A stretch of DNA of 64,000 bases from Sphingobacterium sp. HMA12 (GTDB lineage Bacteria; Bacteroidota; Bacteroidia; Sphingobacteriales; Sphingobacteriaceae), in contig NZ_BEYR01000001.1 in assembly GCF_002933815.1 (NCBI RefSeq), positions 1,716,691-1,780,690 of the forward strand, given 5' to 3'. Under the pieces are notes generated by a model, which was given only the letters and a program-made list of their open reading frames with translations, had not been told where the DNA came from and did no database searches. Both the position numbers and the translations under genes were made by a program. Every line of letters begins with the position of its first letter. Positions within the stretch are counted from its first letter, which is position 1. Positions 54,347 to 63,827 of this stretch are shown one piece after another.

Positions 54347-55258
54347 ATGAAAAGATTTTTTCTTAGAATAGCCTTTTTGGGTCTATTATTACCATTTGCA
54401 TCTTGTTCAGTTATGAAAGATTCTGCAAAAACAGAAAACAGCTTTCCTAAACTTAGTTTGGAAGCACACCGTGGGGGACGAGGCCTGTACCCAGAGGAGT
54501 CCATTGCTGCAATGATAAATGCCATCGACCTACCCCAAGTGACGACGCTGGAAATGGACTGCCATATCACAAAAGACCGTAAAGTTGTTGTTTTTCACGA
54601 CGACTATCTCAATCCAAAATTTGTATTGAAGCCGGATGGCAGTGAGCTTGCGGAGAAGGACAAATCCTTGAAAATTTTTGCAATAAATTATAAAGATCTG
54701 CTTAAGTATGATATTGGTTCGAAGTTTTACAAAGAATTTCCTGAACAAAAAAAACAGGTGACTCGCATTGCAAAACTCGCTGACCTGATCGATAGTACAG
54801 AAGCTTATGCGCTTCAAAAGAGAAAGGCACCCCTATTTTATAACATCGAAGTAAAAAGCAGCGCGGACAAGGACGGCATTTATCACCCTAGAGTGGAAGA
54901 ATTTGTTGATTTAATGATACAGGTGATTACTGAGAAAAAGATTGCAGCTCGCACTGTTATTCAGTCCTTTGATATTCGGGCGGTCAAGTACCTAAACAAA
55001 GCTTACCCCCAAATAAAAGTATCGTATCTGATTGATGCCAATTATACAAAAAATGCAGCGGAGACAATCGCAGCATTAGGCTTTACGCCTTTCATCATCA
55101 GCCCGCACTATAAGTTGGTAAACCGCGACTTTGTCAAGCAATACCACAAAGCTAATGTTAAGATTATTCCATGGACGGTAAATACAAAAGCAGAAATAGA
55201 ACAGCTAAAAGTACTGAAGGTGGACGGGATAATCAGTGATTATCCGAATCTGTTTTAA
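54347..55258 (+). CDS. Glycerophosphodiester phosphodiesterase lipoprotein
   Basis: A 303-residue lipoprotein (lipid Cys20 after LPFAS). The GDPD domain has EAHRGGRGLYPEES (His and Arg catalytic), EMDCHITKD (Glu, Asp metal site), VVFHDDYL and the C-terminal PWTVNTKAEIEQL and DGIISDYP. It hydrolyses glycerophosphodiesters to glycerol-3-phosphate. It ends at a convergent terminator shared with the patatin gene. Confidence 0.95.
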   Translation: MKRFFLRIAFLGLLLPFASCSVMKDSAKTENSFPKLSLEAHRGGRGLYPEESIAAMINAIDLPQVTTLEMDCHITKDRKVVVFHDDYLNPKFVLKPDGSELAEKDKSLKIFAINYKDLLKYDIGSKFYKEFPEQKKQVTRIAKLADLIDSTEAYALQKRKAPLFYNIEVKSSADKDGIYHPRVEEFVDLMIQVITEKKIAARTVIQSFDIRAVKYLNKAYPQIKVSYLIDANYTKNAAETIAALGFTPFIISPHYKLVNRDFVKQYHKANVKIIPWTVNTKAEIEQLKVLKVDGIISDYPNLF

Positions 55259-55318
55259 AATCCTGCTATTTAATAACAGAACAAATCCGGATGTAATAGA
55301 CGGTTGATTAGATCATAT

Positions 55319-55360
55319 AGACCAAAATAAGACAGCCAATGGCTACTTTATTTTGGTCTT
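55319..55360. terminator. Convergent terminator, overlapping patatin 3' end
   Basis: AGACCAAAATAAG paired with CTTTATTTTGGTCT plus an inner GCCA/TGGC stem, then ATTTTT. It overlaps the last codons of the patatin gene. Confidence 0.75.
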
Positions 55361-56158
55361 ATTTTTAAGGGCCTTATCGATATACTCCCTGCCCTTTTGA
55401 ACAAGAAATTCTGCACGGTGGTAATCCCATAAATTACAGATATTATAAGGAATATCCACAACAACATCCGGATGGTAGAGATCAATGATCATACGACTCA
55501 TTTTTCGGCGCATGACATAATAGGATGCCTGAAGGATATCCAGGGAATTTGAAGTCTTGGTGTCCAGCTTTTTGATAACAGAATATTGTTTATCTGGCTT
55601 CGACTCCAGATTGACCGCAATAATTAAATTTTCTTTTTTTGTGACATGGTTGATCGGCAAAGGATTGAGCACTCCGCCATCCACATAGACATGGGTATCC
55701 TCCTCTACCGCAGTAAATACGGCTGGTATGGCAATGGAGGCGCGGATCGCGTCATACATACTTCCAAAATCCAGGACAACTTCTTTCTCATAGTTCAGGT
55801 CGGTCGCGACAGCCTTGAATAAAATGGGAAAAGTTTCAATATTTGCATCCGGAATCACCGATTTCAACGCATTGAAAACTTTGATTCCTTTCATCATTCC
55901 CAACCCCTTCCAACTAAAGTCCATCATATTGAAAACCGATTTCTTCGTGAGATTATGCATCCAGTCTTCCAGTACATCCATCTTTCCCTGTGCATAGATC
56001 CCCCCGACCAGCGCACCGATAGAACAACCCACAATTTCATCTATCTCAAAGCCCATTTCCTCCAATTTACGGATAACGCCTATATGCACCAATCCTCTTG
56101 CCCCGCCGCCGCCCAGGACGAGTGTTACCTTACGGTTCAAAAAATCTTTCTCTGACAT
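55343..56158 (-). CDS. Patatin-like phospholipase
   Basis: A 271-residue protein: oxyanion loop LGGGGARG (15-22), nucleophile Ser46 in GCSIG, and the Asp of the catalytic dyad in YVDGGVLNP. It is a cytosolic or peripheral lipase of the RssA type, without signal peptide. The ATG at 56158 is preferred; the longer frame up to 56191 overlaps the non-conserved leader of the divergent gene. Its substrate is unknown. Confidence 0.92.
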   Translation of the reverse strand: MSEKDFLNRKVTLVLGGGGARGLVHIGVIRKLEEMGFEIDEIVGCSIGALVGGIYAQGKMDVLEDWMHNLTKKSVFNMMDFSWKGLGMMKGIKVFNALKSVIPDANIETFPILFKAVATDLNYEKEVVLDFGSMYDAIRASIAIPAVFTAVEEDTHVYVDGGVLNPLPINHVTKKENLIIAVNLESKPDKQYSVIKKLDTKTSNSLDILQASYYVMRRKMSRMIIDLYHPDVVVDIPYNICNLWDYHRAEFLVQKGREYIDKALKNKTKIK

Positions 56159-56268
56159 ATGCTTAAACCTGCATTCTAATGATGTTGACATTGCCCCAAC
56201 AATGTAATCCGATAATCATCGTTATTATATGTATTTTTGATTACAATATACGGAGTAAATTAAGAATT

Positions 56269-56973
56269 ATGAAAATAGAAATTTGGTCGGACATCATTTG
56301 TCCATTTTGTTATATTGGTTTGACAAAGCTGGAGCTGGCGCTACAGGAAGCTGGGCCTGAGGTTCAAGCAGAGATCACCTGGAAATCCTATCAGCTTAAC
56401 CCCGAGTTTCCGGATGACGCTGCAGGAATACCAACGTACGATTATCTAGTCCGGACAAAGGGAATGAGCATGGATGATATAGTGGCAATGACAGGACAGC
56501 TCAGTGCGCAGGGGAAAGAATTGGGTATTGCGTTAAATTTCGATAAAGCGATCATTGTAAATACTAAAAAGGCACACCGCCTTATTCATTTTGCACAGGC
56601 ACAAGGCAAAGGAACAGCATTGAAAAAATCATTATTCAAAGCACATTTTACGGATGGTCTGGATGTCAACGATAATTCCACCCTCATTGAGCTGGCCAAA
56701 CTTGCAGGCCTTCCCGAGCAGGATATCCACGAACTTCTGGCCTCTGACAATTATGCTTACGATGTCAGTCAGGACATCCAAGAAGGAGTCAACCTTGGTC
56801 TCCGCGGGGTGCCTTTCTTTGTCTTTGACCGTAAATATGCCATTCCCGGTGCACAACCCATGGAGGTTTTTCACAACACAATCAAAGAATGTTTGGCGAG
56901 TCAGGTCGCCCCGCTGCAACAAAGAGGTGAAGATGGGTCTTCCTGTGATCCTGAAACCGGAAAATGTGAGTAA
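56269..56973 (+). CDS. DsbA family oxidoreductase (FrnE-like)
   Basis: A 234-residue thioredoxin-fold protein with Cys11-Pro-Phe-Cys14 (SDIICPFCYIG) at the N-terminus, KAHRLIHFAQAQGK, and the cis-Pro region LRGVPFFVFD. There is no signal peptide, so like FrnE it acts in the cytoplasm, as a disulfide or polyketide-type isomerase. ATG 56269 gives the family N-terminus MKIEIWSD. The C-terminal tail holds another Cys pair (SSCDPETGKC). smc follows after 68 bp. Confidence 0.93.
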   Translation: MKIEIWSDIICPFCYIGLTKLELALQEAGPEVQAEITWKSYQLNPEFPDDAAGIPTYDYLVRTKGMSMDDIVAMTGQLSAQGKELGIALNFDKAIIVNTKKAHRLIHFAQAQGKGTALKKSLFKAHFTDGLDVNDNSTLIELAKLAGLPEQDIHELLASDNYAYDVSQDIQEGVNLGLRGVPFFVFDRKYAIPGAQPMEVFHNTIKECLASQVAPLQQRGEDGSSCDPETGKCE

Positions 56974-57041
56974 AGAAAGAAAAAGTTTTAGTTTAATTTA
57001 CTATTTTCGCAAGCTTATAACGACAAACAAATTTGGTATAA

Positions 57042-60000
57042 ATGCAGTTAACCAAACTAGAAATAAAAGGATTTAAAAGTTTCGGAGACAAAATCACGAT
57101 CAACTTTAATGACGGTGTCACCGCTATTGTTGGACCAAATGGATGTGGGAAGTCCAATGTAGTGGACGCAATACGTTGGGTACTTGGTGAGCAAAGTACA
57201 AAGATGCTACGTTCTGATAAAATGGAGAATATTATTTTTAACGGAACGAAAAATAGAAAACCAGCCAATCTTGCCGAAGTTTCCTTAACCTTCAACAACA
57301 ATAACAATATCCTCCCAACGGAATTCTCGACCGTCACGGTCACCCGTAAACTATTCCGCAATGGAGATAGCGAATACCGTCTGAATGACGTAAAATGCCG
57401 TTTAAAAGATATCACAGATTTATTTTTGGATACGGGAGTTGGTGCAGATAGCTATTCCATCATCGAATTGAAAATGATTGATGAGATCATCAACAACAAA
57501 GATAATTCGCGTAGAAATCTTTTTGAGGAAGCCTCCGGAATCTCAAAATATAAGGTTCGTAAAAAACAGACACTAACAAAATTAAGAGATACCGAAGCAG
57601 ATCTCAGCCGCGTAGACGATTTACTCTATGAGATCACAAAAAACCTCAAATCGTTAGAAAATCAAGCGAAAAAAGCAGAGAAATATACCTTGCTCAAGCA
57701 AGAATACCGTCAAAGTAGCATTGATCTCGCCTATTATAGAATTGCTGATTTCTCAACAGAGCTTGACCGGCTTCAAACACAGGAGTCTAAAGTTCAGAAA
57801 GACGCCGCAAATTCTCAGGAATTGATCCTGAACGCAGAAACACAATTGCAGTCATTGCGTCAGGTAAATTTGGAGCAGGAGAAAAACCTTTCCGTACAGC
57901 AAAAGGCTACACAAGAATTTGTGAATAAAATCCGTGGTTATGAATCGGAAAAAAAGATCAAAAATGAGAAAGTAAAAAATCTTCAGGACAAAGAGAACAG
58001 ATTAAATCTGGACATTAATAGCGACAAACAACAACTTAATCACGTTCTCTATACGATAAAAAGGTTAAACGAGGAATTGTTTGATGAGCAGAATAAACTT
58101 GATTCATTAAAAGACAACCTGGAGTCCAATAAATCTGAAGTGGATGCCTTACGCGGTCAGCAACAGTCTGCTAAAGGCAAATTGGATATTTTCAACAAAA
58201 GTAATGCTGAACTCCAAGCCAAAATCTATAAACTGGAGAAAGATCTCGCTGTTTTTAATATTCAAAAAGAAGCTCTTCTTCAGGAAGCTGTACGCAATAG
58301 CGCGGATACCGAAGCAAAGGAAACTGAGCTAGTGCAATTTGACAATGCTGTAGCTGAATTGGAAGGTCGTGTGGAGGCCCAACAAGCACAGTATGAATCG
58401 GCCAATGAGCTTGAAGAAGAACTACAGGCGCAAATTCTTCAATGCCAGACAAATCTGGAGGAATTTAAAGCGCAGCTTGCGAAAGACCTCAGGTTAGTTG
58501 ATGCCAAACAGAATGAATATAACCTGACAAAATCCCTTATTGACAATTTGGAGGGGTTCCCGGATTCCATCCGATTTTTAAAGAAAAATGCAGGCTGGAA
58601 AAAGCAACCACCGCTGTTCTCGGATGTACTGTTCTGTCAGGAAGATTATCGCGTTGCAATTGAAAATTACCTGGAACCGATCATGAACCATTATGTTGTC
58701 GAAACACAACAAGATGCTGTTCAAGCAATCCAGCTACTGAGTGATGCCGCAAAAGGTCGAGCTCATTTCTTCGTATTGGAAGCAATTGCTACCGCGGTTA
58801 CCTCCCCCGCCCCTCCAAATCACAATCTCATGTCTGCTTTGGATGTGATCACAGTGGATGAAAAATATAAAGCCCTTTGTACCCTACTCCTTCAGCATGT
58901 CTATATATTAAAGCAGGAAGGTGAAAAGGAACTGGAACAGGAGTTACCTGAAACAGGTCGAGTGGTTCTACAAAAGAATGGTCGCTATGCCAAACATCAT
59001 TTGGGACTCTCGGGTGGATCGGTCGGATTATTTGAGGGAAAACGCATCGGTAGAGCGAAAAACCTGGAGGTTCTCGCTCGGGAAATTAAAACGCTCAATC
59101 AAGAGATTGCAAAGCTTGAAGACAAAATAACAGCCGAAACAGCCCGCGTAGAGGCTTTACGTAGTAACTCACAAAAAGAGCGTATTGATGAACTACGTTT
59201 TCTACTCAATAGACTTAACAATGAGCTGATCACGGTAAAAACGAAACAGGAGCAATATCAGTCTTTCATTAGCAATTCGCAGCTACGTAAAAAAGATATC
59301 CAGGAAAAAATTGCAGGTATCGAAACCGATCTTACTCTCGCCGAACCTCAACTGCAGGAATTGCGTATACAAAAAGATCAGAGTGTAGCCGAGCTATCGG
59401 AATTACAGGATCAATTCCATGAAATTTCGGAGATTTTGAATGAAAAATCCATCGCCTATAATCAGGAAAATATTAGTTATCATCAACAACTAAATAAAGT
59501 CTCTAACATCAGCAAGGATCTTGAATTCAGGGAGACCCAAAAAGATGATTATGAACTCCGTATCGAGCGAAATAGTGTTGAACTTGCTGAAGTACAGGAA
59601 GCGTTGCGAACGACCATCCCCTTTGAGGACGAAGAAGATGCGGACCTTATTGCGATGTATGAGCAAAAAATTTCATTGGAAGATGGTCTAAAGGAGCTGG
59701 AAGAAAAGTACTATGCAGACAAACAACAGATTAATAATCTGGAGGATTCACTCACACAACAACGTCGTTCAAAAGAACAGAGTGATTTTCTTGTCAATGA
59801 AATCAAGGACAAGAAAACTGCCTTACAAATAGATCTCAATGCACTTAAAGAACGTCTGTCCGTAGAATTTAATATCGAACTGAAAGATCTGATTGAGCGC
59901 GAAGATGTACTAGAAATTGCGGAAGATCAGTCCACCTTAGCGACAAAATGCAGCAAACTCAAAAAGCAGCTCGATGAATTTGGAACGATTAATTTAATGG

Positions 60001-60584
60001 CCAAAGAAGCCTTTGATGAAATGAATGAGCGCTATGATTTTATCAATAAAGAAAAAGCGGATTTGATCGAAGCAAAACGTTCTTTAATGGCCACAATTAA
60101 AGAAATCGACGATACCGCCAAAGTACAATTTATGTTCACCTTCAATGCAGTAAGGGACAATTTCATCAAAGTGTTCCGTTCATTATTTAATGAAGAGGAC
60201 AGCTGTGATCTGGTACTGACTGATCCAAGCAATCCATTAGATTCGGATATTGATATCATTGCTCAGCCAAAAGGAAAACGTCCGTTGTCAATCAATCAGC
60301 TTTCAGGAGGTGAGAAAACCTTGACTTCAACGGCATTATTATTTTCACTGTATCTTTCAAAACCAGCACCTTTCTGTATTTTCGATGAGGTAGATGCGCC
60401 TTTGGATGATACCAATATCGACAAATTTAATAACATCATTCGTGATTTCTCCAAAAACTCGCAGTTTATCGTTGTATCACACAATAAGAAAACGATCGCA
60501 AGCACCGATATTATCTATGGTGTGACCATGGTAGAACAAGGGGTCTCACGTGTTGTTGCTGTAGATTTAAGGGAAGTGGCTTAA
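57042..60584 (+). CDS. smc: Chromosome segregation protein SMC
   Basis: A 1180-residue SMC ATPase: Walker A GPNGCGKSN (31-39), two long coiled coils joined by a hinge (about residues 505-660; LEGFPDSIRFL to GGSVGLFEGKRIG), then LSGGEKTLT signature and CIFDEVDAPLDD Walker B. It organises and segregates chromosomes with ScpA/ScpB, which are not in this window. The start is typical (MQLTKLEIKGFKSF). A near-consensus -7 box TATTTTCG precedes it. A terminator follows. Confidence 0.98.
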   Translation: MQLTKLEIKGFKSFGDKITINFNDGVTAIVGPNGCGKSNVVDAIRWVLGEQSTKMLRSDKMENIIFNGTKNRKPANLAEVSLTFNNNNNILPTEFSTVTVTRKLFRNGDSEYRLNDVKCRLKDITDLFLDTGVGADSYSIIELKMIDEIINNKDNSRRNLFEEASGISKYKVRKKQTLTKLRDTEADLSRVDDLLYEITKNLKSLENQAKKAEKYTLLKQEYRQSSIDLAYYRIADFSTELDRLQTQESKVQKDAANSQELILNAETQLQSLRQVNLEQEKNLSVQQKATQEFVNKIRGYESEKKIKNEKVKNLQDKENRLNLDINSDKQQLNHVLYTIKRLNEELFDEQNKLDSLKDNLESNKSEVDALRGQQQSAKGKLDIFNKSNAELQAKIYKLEKDLAVFNIQKEALLQEAVRNSADTEAKETELVQFDNAVAELEGRVEAQQAQYESANELEEELQAQILQCQTNLEEFKAQLAKDLRLVDAKQNEYNLTKSLIDNLEGFPDSIRFLKKNAGWKKQPPLFSDVLFCQEDYRVAIENYLEPIMNHYVVETQQDAVQAIQLLSDAAKGRAHFFVLEAIATAVTSPAPPNHNLMSALDVITVDEKYKALCTLLLQHVYILKQEGEKELEQELPETGRVVLQKNGRYAKHHLGLSGGSVGLFEGKRIGRAKNLEVLAREIKTLNQEIAKLEDKITAETARVEALRSNSQKERIDELRFLLNRLNNELITVKTKQEQYQSFISNSQLRKKDIQEKIAGIETDLTLAEPQLQELRIQKDQSVAELSELQDQFHEISEILNEKSIAYNQENISYHQQLNKVSNISKDLEFRETQKDDYELRIERNSVELAEVQEALRTTIPFEDEEDADLIAMYEQKISLEDGLKELEEKYYADKQQINNLEDSLTQQRRSKEQSDFLVNEIKDKKTALQIDLNALKERLSVEFNIELKDLIEREDVLEIAEDQSTLATKCSKLKKQLDEFGTINLMAKEAFDEMNERYDFINKEKADLIEAKRSLMATIKEIDDTAKVQFMFTFNAVRDNFIKVFRSLFNEEDSCDLVLTDPSNPLDSDIDIIAQPKGKRPLSINQLSGGEKTLTSTALLFSLYLSKPAPFCIFDEVDAPLDDTNIDKFNNIIRDFSKNSQFIVVSHNKKTIASTDIIYGVTMVEQGVSRVVAVDLREVA

Positions 60585-60603
60585 AATATAGACTTAAAAT
60601 AGC

Positions 60604-60637
60604 AAAGCCCTACAACTTAATAAGTAGGGCTTTTTTA
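60604..60637 (+). terminator. Terminator of smc
   Basis: A 10-bp stem AAAGCCCTAC/GTAGGGCTTT with T6, 20 bp after the smc stop. Confidence 0.9.
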
Positions 60638-60800
60638 TGCTTATAGAATTTCACTCCTTGAATGACTTCGTCCTATTCATAAACGCAAGTACATTTTCTA
60701 TCGACGCAGCAAATAAATCGGACAACAACATTGTGTTGCGCGACCAAAGCCAATGAAATCATTATAAAAAAAACAACACTTATTCCTTGGCTATACGTGA

Positions 60801-60870
60801 AAATAAAAAGCCCAGAGTGGGGAACTCTGAGCTTTCGTTAGCCATATATTAACCTATTTTATGAAAAGTA
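60801..60870. repeat. Hairpin element, copy 1
   Basis: A short hairpin (AGCCCAGAGT/ACTCTGAGCT) is followed by TAGCC, TATTAACCTA and ATGAAAAGT. The plus-strand ATG at 60861 opens a frame of only six codons (MKSICN). On the minus strand the hairpin is followed by a T run, like a terminator. Copy 2 has the same layout with changed but mostly still pairing bases. Confidence 0.7.
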
Positions 60871-61040
60871 TTTGCAATTAAAACGACACTTGTTTCAATT
60901 AATTATATAATTACTATTCCTTTAACATTTTTTAACATTTAAACAATATCAAGCGCGGTCATTAGTATGTTTCAGCTATAGGTTCAAACCAGAGCTATAG
61001 GAAAGTATTCCGCATATGAATTGTAAACAATTTTGAATGT

Positions 61041-61110
61041 ATAAAAAAAGCCCGAAGTTGAGAACTCCGAGCTTACCTAACCAATTATTAACCTAAATTT
61101 ATGAAAAGTC
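61041..61110. repeat. Hairpin element, copy 2
   Basis: Hairpin AGCCCGAAGTT/AACTCCGAGCT, then AACCAATTATTAACCTAAATTT and ATGAAAAGT. The ATG at 61101 begins a 17-codon frame ending at 61154 (MKSPIFTKSILLHYFTL). It lies 158 bp before ppk2. On the minus strand a T7 run follows the hairpin. Either a plus-strand leader or a minus-strand small RNA is possible. Confidence 0.7.
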
Positions 61111-61268
61111 CAATTTTTACTAAAAGCATCCTTTTGCATTACTTTACTTTATAACGTTCGCCTTTCCGTCAATATTACATACGCCGGTTGGATTTATTTG
61201 AATTTTGACATTTTTTAACAATTCAATAGCTAACTTTAGGTGAATAAACTTGATAAAACCAATATATT

Positions 61269-62078
61269 ATGGCAGAATACGATTTAAAAGAGCTTCAAAA
61301 AATCCGTCAAAACAAAGATGTTCTTGACTATTTAGAGCAGCATGGAATTTTGGAAATCAAAAAATTTAACGATGTTTACGACTATGAAAAAGAGCTCTAT
61401 GATCTACAGGTAATCCTGCTCAAATTACAATATGATATTATTGAAAAAGGGAAACGTGTTGTCATTATATTTGAAGGAAGAGATGCTGCTGGAAAGGGTG
61501 GCACAATTGGTCGGGTGACCGAACATTTAAATCCCAAAAAAGTACGTGTTGTGGCATTACCAAAACCAACCCCCGAAGAGAATGGACAGTGGTATTTTCA
61601 ACGGTATATCAAACATCTGCCCAATGCGGGAGAAATGGTAATTTTCGATCGTAGTTACTATAACCGCGCGGTGGTGGAACCTGTATTTGAGTTCTGTACC
61701 AAAGCACAGCACGAATTATTTATGAAACAGGCCCCGGAATTTGAAAATCAATTGATTGACGATGGAATTATCCTGATTAAACTGTTTTTGAGCATCAGTA
61801 AAGAAGAGCAGGCTGAACGACTAAAAGAACGGCAAGAAGATATTCTAAAACGCTGGAAGGTTGGGGTCCTGGATCAACAGGCTCAAGAAAAATGGGATGT
61901 TTACAGCGGTTATATTGAAAAACTATTTAAAACAACAGGAACAAAAAAATCACCCTGGTTTGAAATCGACAAAGACAATAAAAAGAAAGCCCGTCTGGCT
62001 TCCTTTCGGATAATTATCAACGCTATTGTTGGCAATGAACAGGAGAAGCTCGATTCTTTTGTCAAAAAACATGATTAG
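61269..62078 (+). CDS. ppk2: Polyphosphate kinase 2
   Basis: A 269-residue PPK2-family kinase: Walker A GRDAAGKGG (70-78), lid module FDRSYYNRAVVEPV (126-139). It uses polyphosphate to phosphorylate nucleoside di- or monophosphates; the class (GDP/ADP or AMP preference) cannot be fixed by eye. It is monocistronic, with an upstream region that carries the two hairpin elements and a strong terminator behind. Confidence 0.95.
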   Translation: MAEYDLKELQKIRQNKDVLDYLEQHGILEIKKFNDVYDYEKELYDLQVILLKLQYDIIEKGKRVVIIFEGRDAAGKGGTIGRVTEHLNPKKVRVVALPKPTPEENGQWYFQRYIKHLPNAGEMVIFDRSYYNRAVVEPVFEFCTKAQHELFMKQAPEFENQLIDDGIILIKLFLSISKEEQAERLKERQEDILKRWKVGVLDQQAQEKWDVYSGYIEKLFKTTGTKKSPWFEIDKDNKKKARLASFRIIINAIVGNEQEKLDSFVKKHD

Positions 62079-62091
62079 CAAACCTTTGTGA

Positions 62092-62131
62092 AAAATACTT
62101 CCGGAAAGAACCCTCTTTCCGGAAGTATTTT
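62092..62131. terminator. Bidirectional terminator
   Basis: Perfect 18-bp stem (62092-62109 with 62114-62131), ACCC loop, A/T runs on both sides; serves ppk2 and pckA, which converge here. Confidence 0.92.
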
Positions 62132-62152
62132 ATTGCGCAATTCGCTCTACCA

Positions 62153-63769
62153 TTAGACAGGCACTGTCGCAGGAATTTTAGGTCCAGCCAACTGTACCGA
62201 AGCTGGCATTTCGTCGTCAAATTTTTCGAAGTTTTGAATAAATAGTTTTGCTAAACGTCGGGCTTGCATATCATACGCTTCATTATTATTCCATAATCCC
62301 CTAGCGTCCAGCATCTGTTCAGGAACATATTCGCCGCAACTTGTTGGATACTCCAATCCAAAGATCTCGTGTTTGTTAAATCGGGACTCCAATAGCGATC
62401 CATCCATTGCGGCACGGATCAACGCCCGGGTATAGTTCAGTTTAATTCGACGTCCGATACCGTATGGTCCGGCAATCCACCCTGTATTGACCAACCATAC
62501 TTTAATGTTGGGGTTTTGTTCCAGTTTAGCGCGCAGTAAAGTGGCATACCTAGCTGGATGTAAAGGTAGGAATGCCTGGCCGAAGCAAGTAGAGAAGGCA
62601 GCGGTAGGTTCCTTTACCCCTACTTCAGTACCGGCTACTTTAGCTGTATAACCACTCACAAAATGATAGACAGCCTGATCCACTGTTAACAACGAAATCG
62701 GTGGCAAAACGCCAAAGGCATCCGCTGTCAGGAAGAAAATATTTTCGGGCGCATTCCCCACACCCGACATTTCAGCGTTTTCCATGAAGTCTATCGGATA
62801 GGAAACCCGTGTATTCTCCGTTTTACTAATATCATCATAATCCGGTCTATCGAACTCATCGAGGACCACGTTTTCAAGCAATGAACCAAAACGGATCGCA
62901 TGATAAATCTCCGGTTCCTTTTCGGCTGTGAGTCCAACACATTTGGCATAGCAACCACCTTCAAAGTTAAAAATACCCTTCTCACTCCATCCATGTTCAT
63001 CATCACCGATCAATTTCCTATTTTTATCTGCTGATAGTGTTGTCTTTCCGGTTCCGGAGAGTCCGAAAAATAATGCCGTTTTGCCATCTCTGGAAGTATT
63101 TGCCGAACAGTGCATGGATAATACATTATGTTCAAATGGTAAAATAAAGTTCAGAATGGAAAAGATACTTTTCTTGATTTCACCGGTATAACCCGTACCC
63201 GCAATCAGCACCATTTTTTTTGTAAAATCGATTGCTACAAAATTTTCGTTGCGAATACCGTAATCCTTTGGATTAGCAATAAGCAATGTCGGTGCCGCTA
63301 ATATAGACCATTGCGGTTGATTATCGAGATGAGCCTCCGGTCTCAAAAATAGGTTATTGGCAAAAATACTTTGGTAAGCTGTTTCGGTAATAACACGAAT
63401 GGATAACTGATAGGTTGGGTCTGCCCCAGCGGCACAGTCCCGCACATAAATTGTCTTGTTACTCAAGTGTGCTGCAACCATCGAAAATAATGCATCAAAA
63501 TTAGCCGGAGTCATGGGCTGATTGATTTCCCCCCACCATACAGCATCCTTGGTCAAAGAATCTTCCACCAAAAAACGATCTTTGGGGGATCTTCCAGTAA
63601 ATTTTCCCGTATCAGCAGCCAATGCTCCAGTATCAGATAGTCTACCTTCTTGATTCGCTAGCGCATGCTCGACCAACTCTGAAACAGGCAATTGATAAAA
63701 TACATTTCCTGTATAATCAATTTTCAAATATTTCAAATCAGGCGCGTTTCCAATGTTACCCTTTTTCAT
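62153..63769 (-). CDS. pckA: Phosphoenolpyruvate carboxykinase (ATP)
   Basis: A 538-residue enzyme converting oxaloacetate and ATP to phosphoenolpyruvate, CO2 and ADP, key in gluconeogenesis. Motifs: GRSPKDRF, CSANTSRDGKTALFFGLSGTGKTTLSAD (kinase-1a), LIGDDEHGW (kinase-2) and FEGGCYAKC. The ATG at 63769 is certain, since the consensus promoter (63796-63827) lies between it and the next upstream ATG, and the longer version would add a Phe-rich leader. Confidence 0.97.
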   Translation of the reverse strand: MKKGNIGNAPDLKYLKIDYTGNVFYQLPVSELVEHALANQEGRLSDTGALAADTGKFTGRSPKDRFLVEDSLTKDAVWWGEINQPMTPANFDALFSMVAAHLSNKTIYVRDCAAGADPTYQLSIRVITETAYQSIFANNLFLRPEAHLDNQPQWSILAAPTLLIANPKDYGIRNENFVAIDFTKKMVLIAGTGYTGEIKKSIFSILNFILPFEHNVLSMHCSANTSRDGKTALFFGLSGTGKTTLSADKNRKLIGDDEHGWSEKGIFNFEGGCYAKCVGLTAEKEPEIYHAIRFGSLLENVVLDEFDRPDYDDISKTENTRVSYPIDFMENAEMSGVGNAPENIFFLTADAFGVLPPISLLTVDQAVYHFVSGYTAKVAGTEVGVKEPTAAFSTCFGQAFLPLHPARYATLLRAKLEQNPNIKVWLVNTGWIAGPYGIGRRIKLNYTRALIRAAMDGSLLESRFNKHEIFGLEYPTSCGEYVPEQMLDARGLWNNNEAYDMQARRLAKLFIQNFEKFDDEMPASVQLAGPKIPATVPV

Positions 63770-63795
63770 ATTTTTTGTTTGTTTTAAAATGTGCC

Positions 63796-63827
63796 CAAAG
63801 TTAAAGGCAAATTTCGCTAAAAACAAA
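63796..63827 (-). promoter_or_regulatory. Promoter of pckA
   Basis: -7 box TAACTTTG (63796-63803), 20-bp spacer and -33 box TTTG (63824-63827) on the minus strand, an exact match to the Bacteroidota consensus, 26 bp before the ATG. Confidence 0.85.

Larger units (their letters stand above)
60638..61268. other. Gene-free region with two hairpin elements before ppk2
   Basis: 631 bp without a normal gene. It holds two related elements (60801-60870 and 61041-61110), each followed by a C/T-poor AACATTTTTTAACA-like stretch. Close to ppk2, TTTTG and TAACTTTA (61233-61240) form a promoter-like pair with a 23-bp spacer, longer than usual. Confidence 0.5.

Noticed and set aside
56179..56268. Longer N-terminus of the DsbA-like protein and of the divergent patatin (to 56191)
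   Set aside because: The extensions overlap each other, are not conserved, and the internal ATGs give standard family starts.
63770..63826. Longer N-terminus of PckA
   Set aside because: A consensus promoter lies within it and the family starts at MKKGNIGN.
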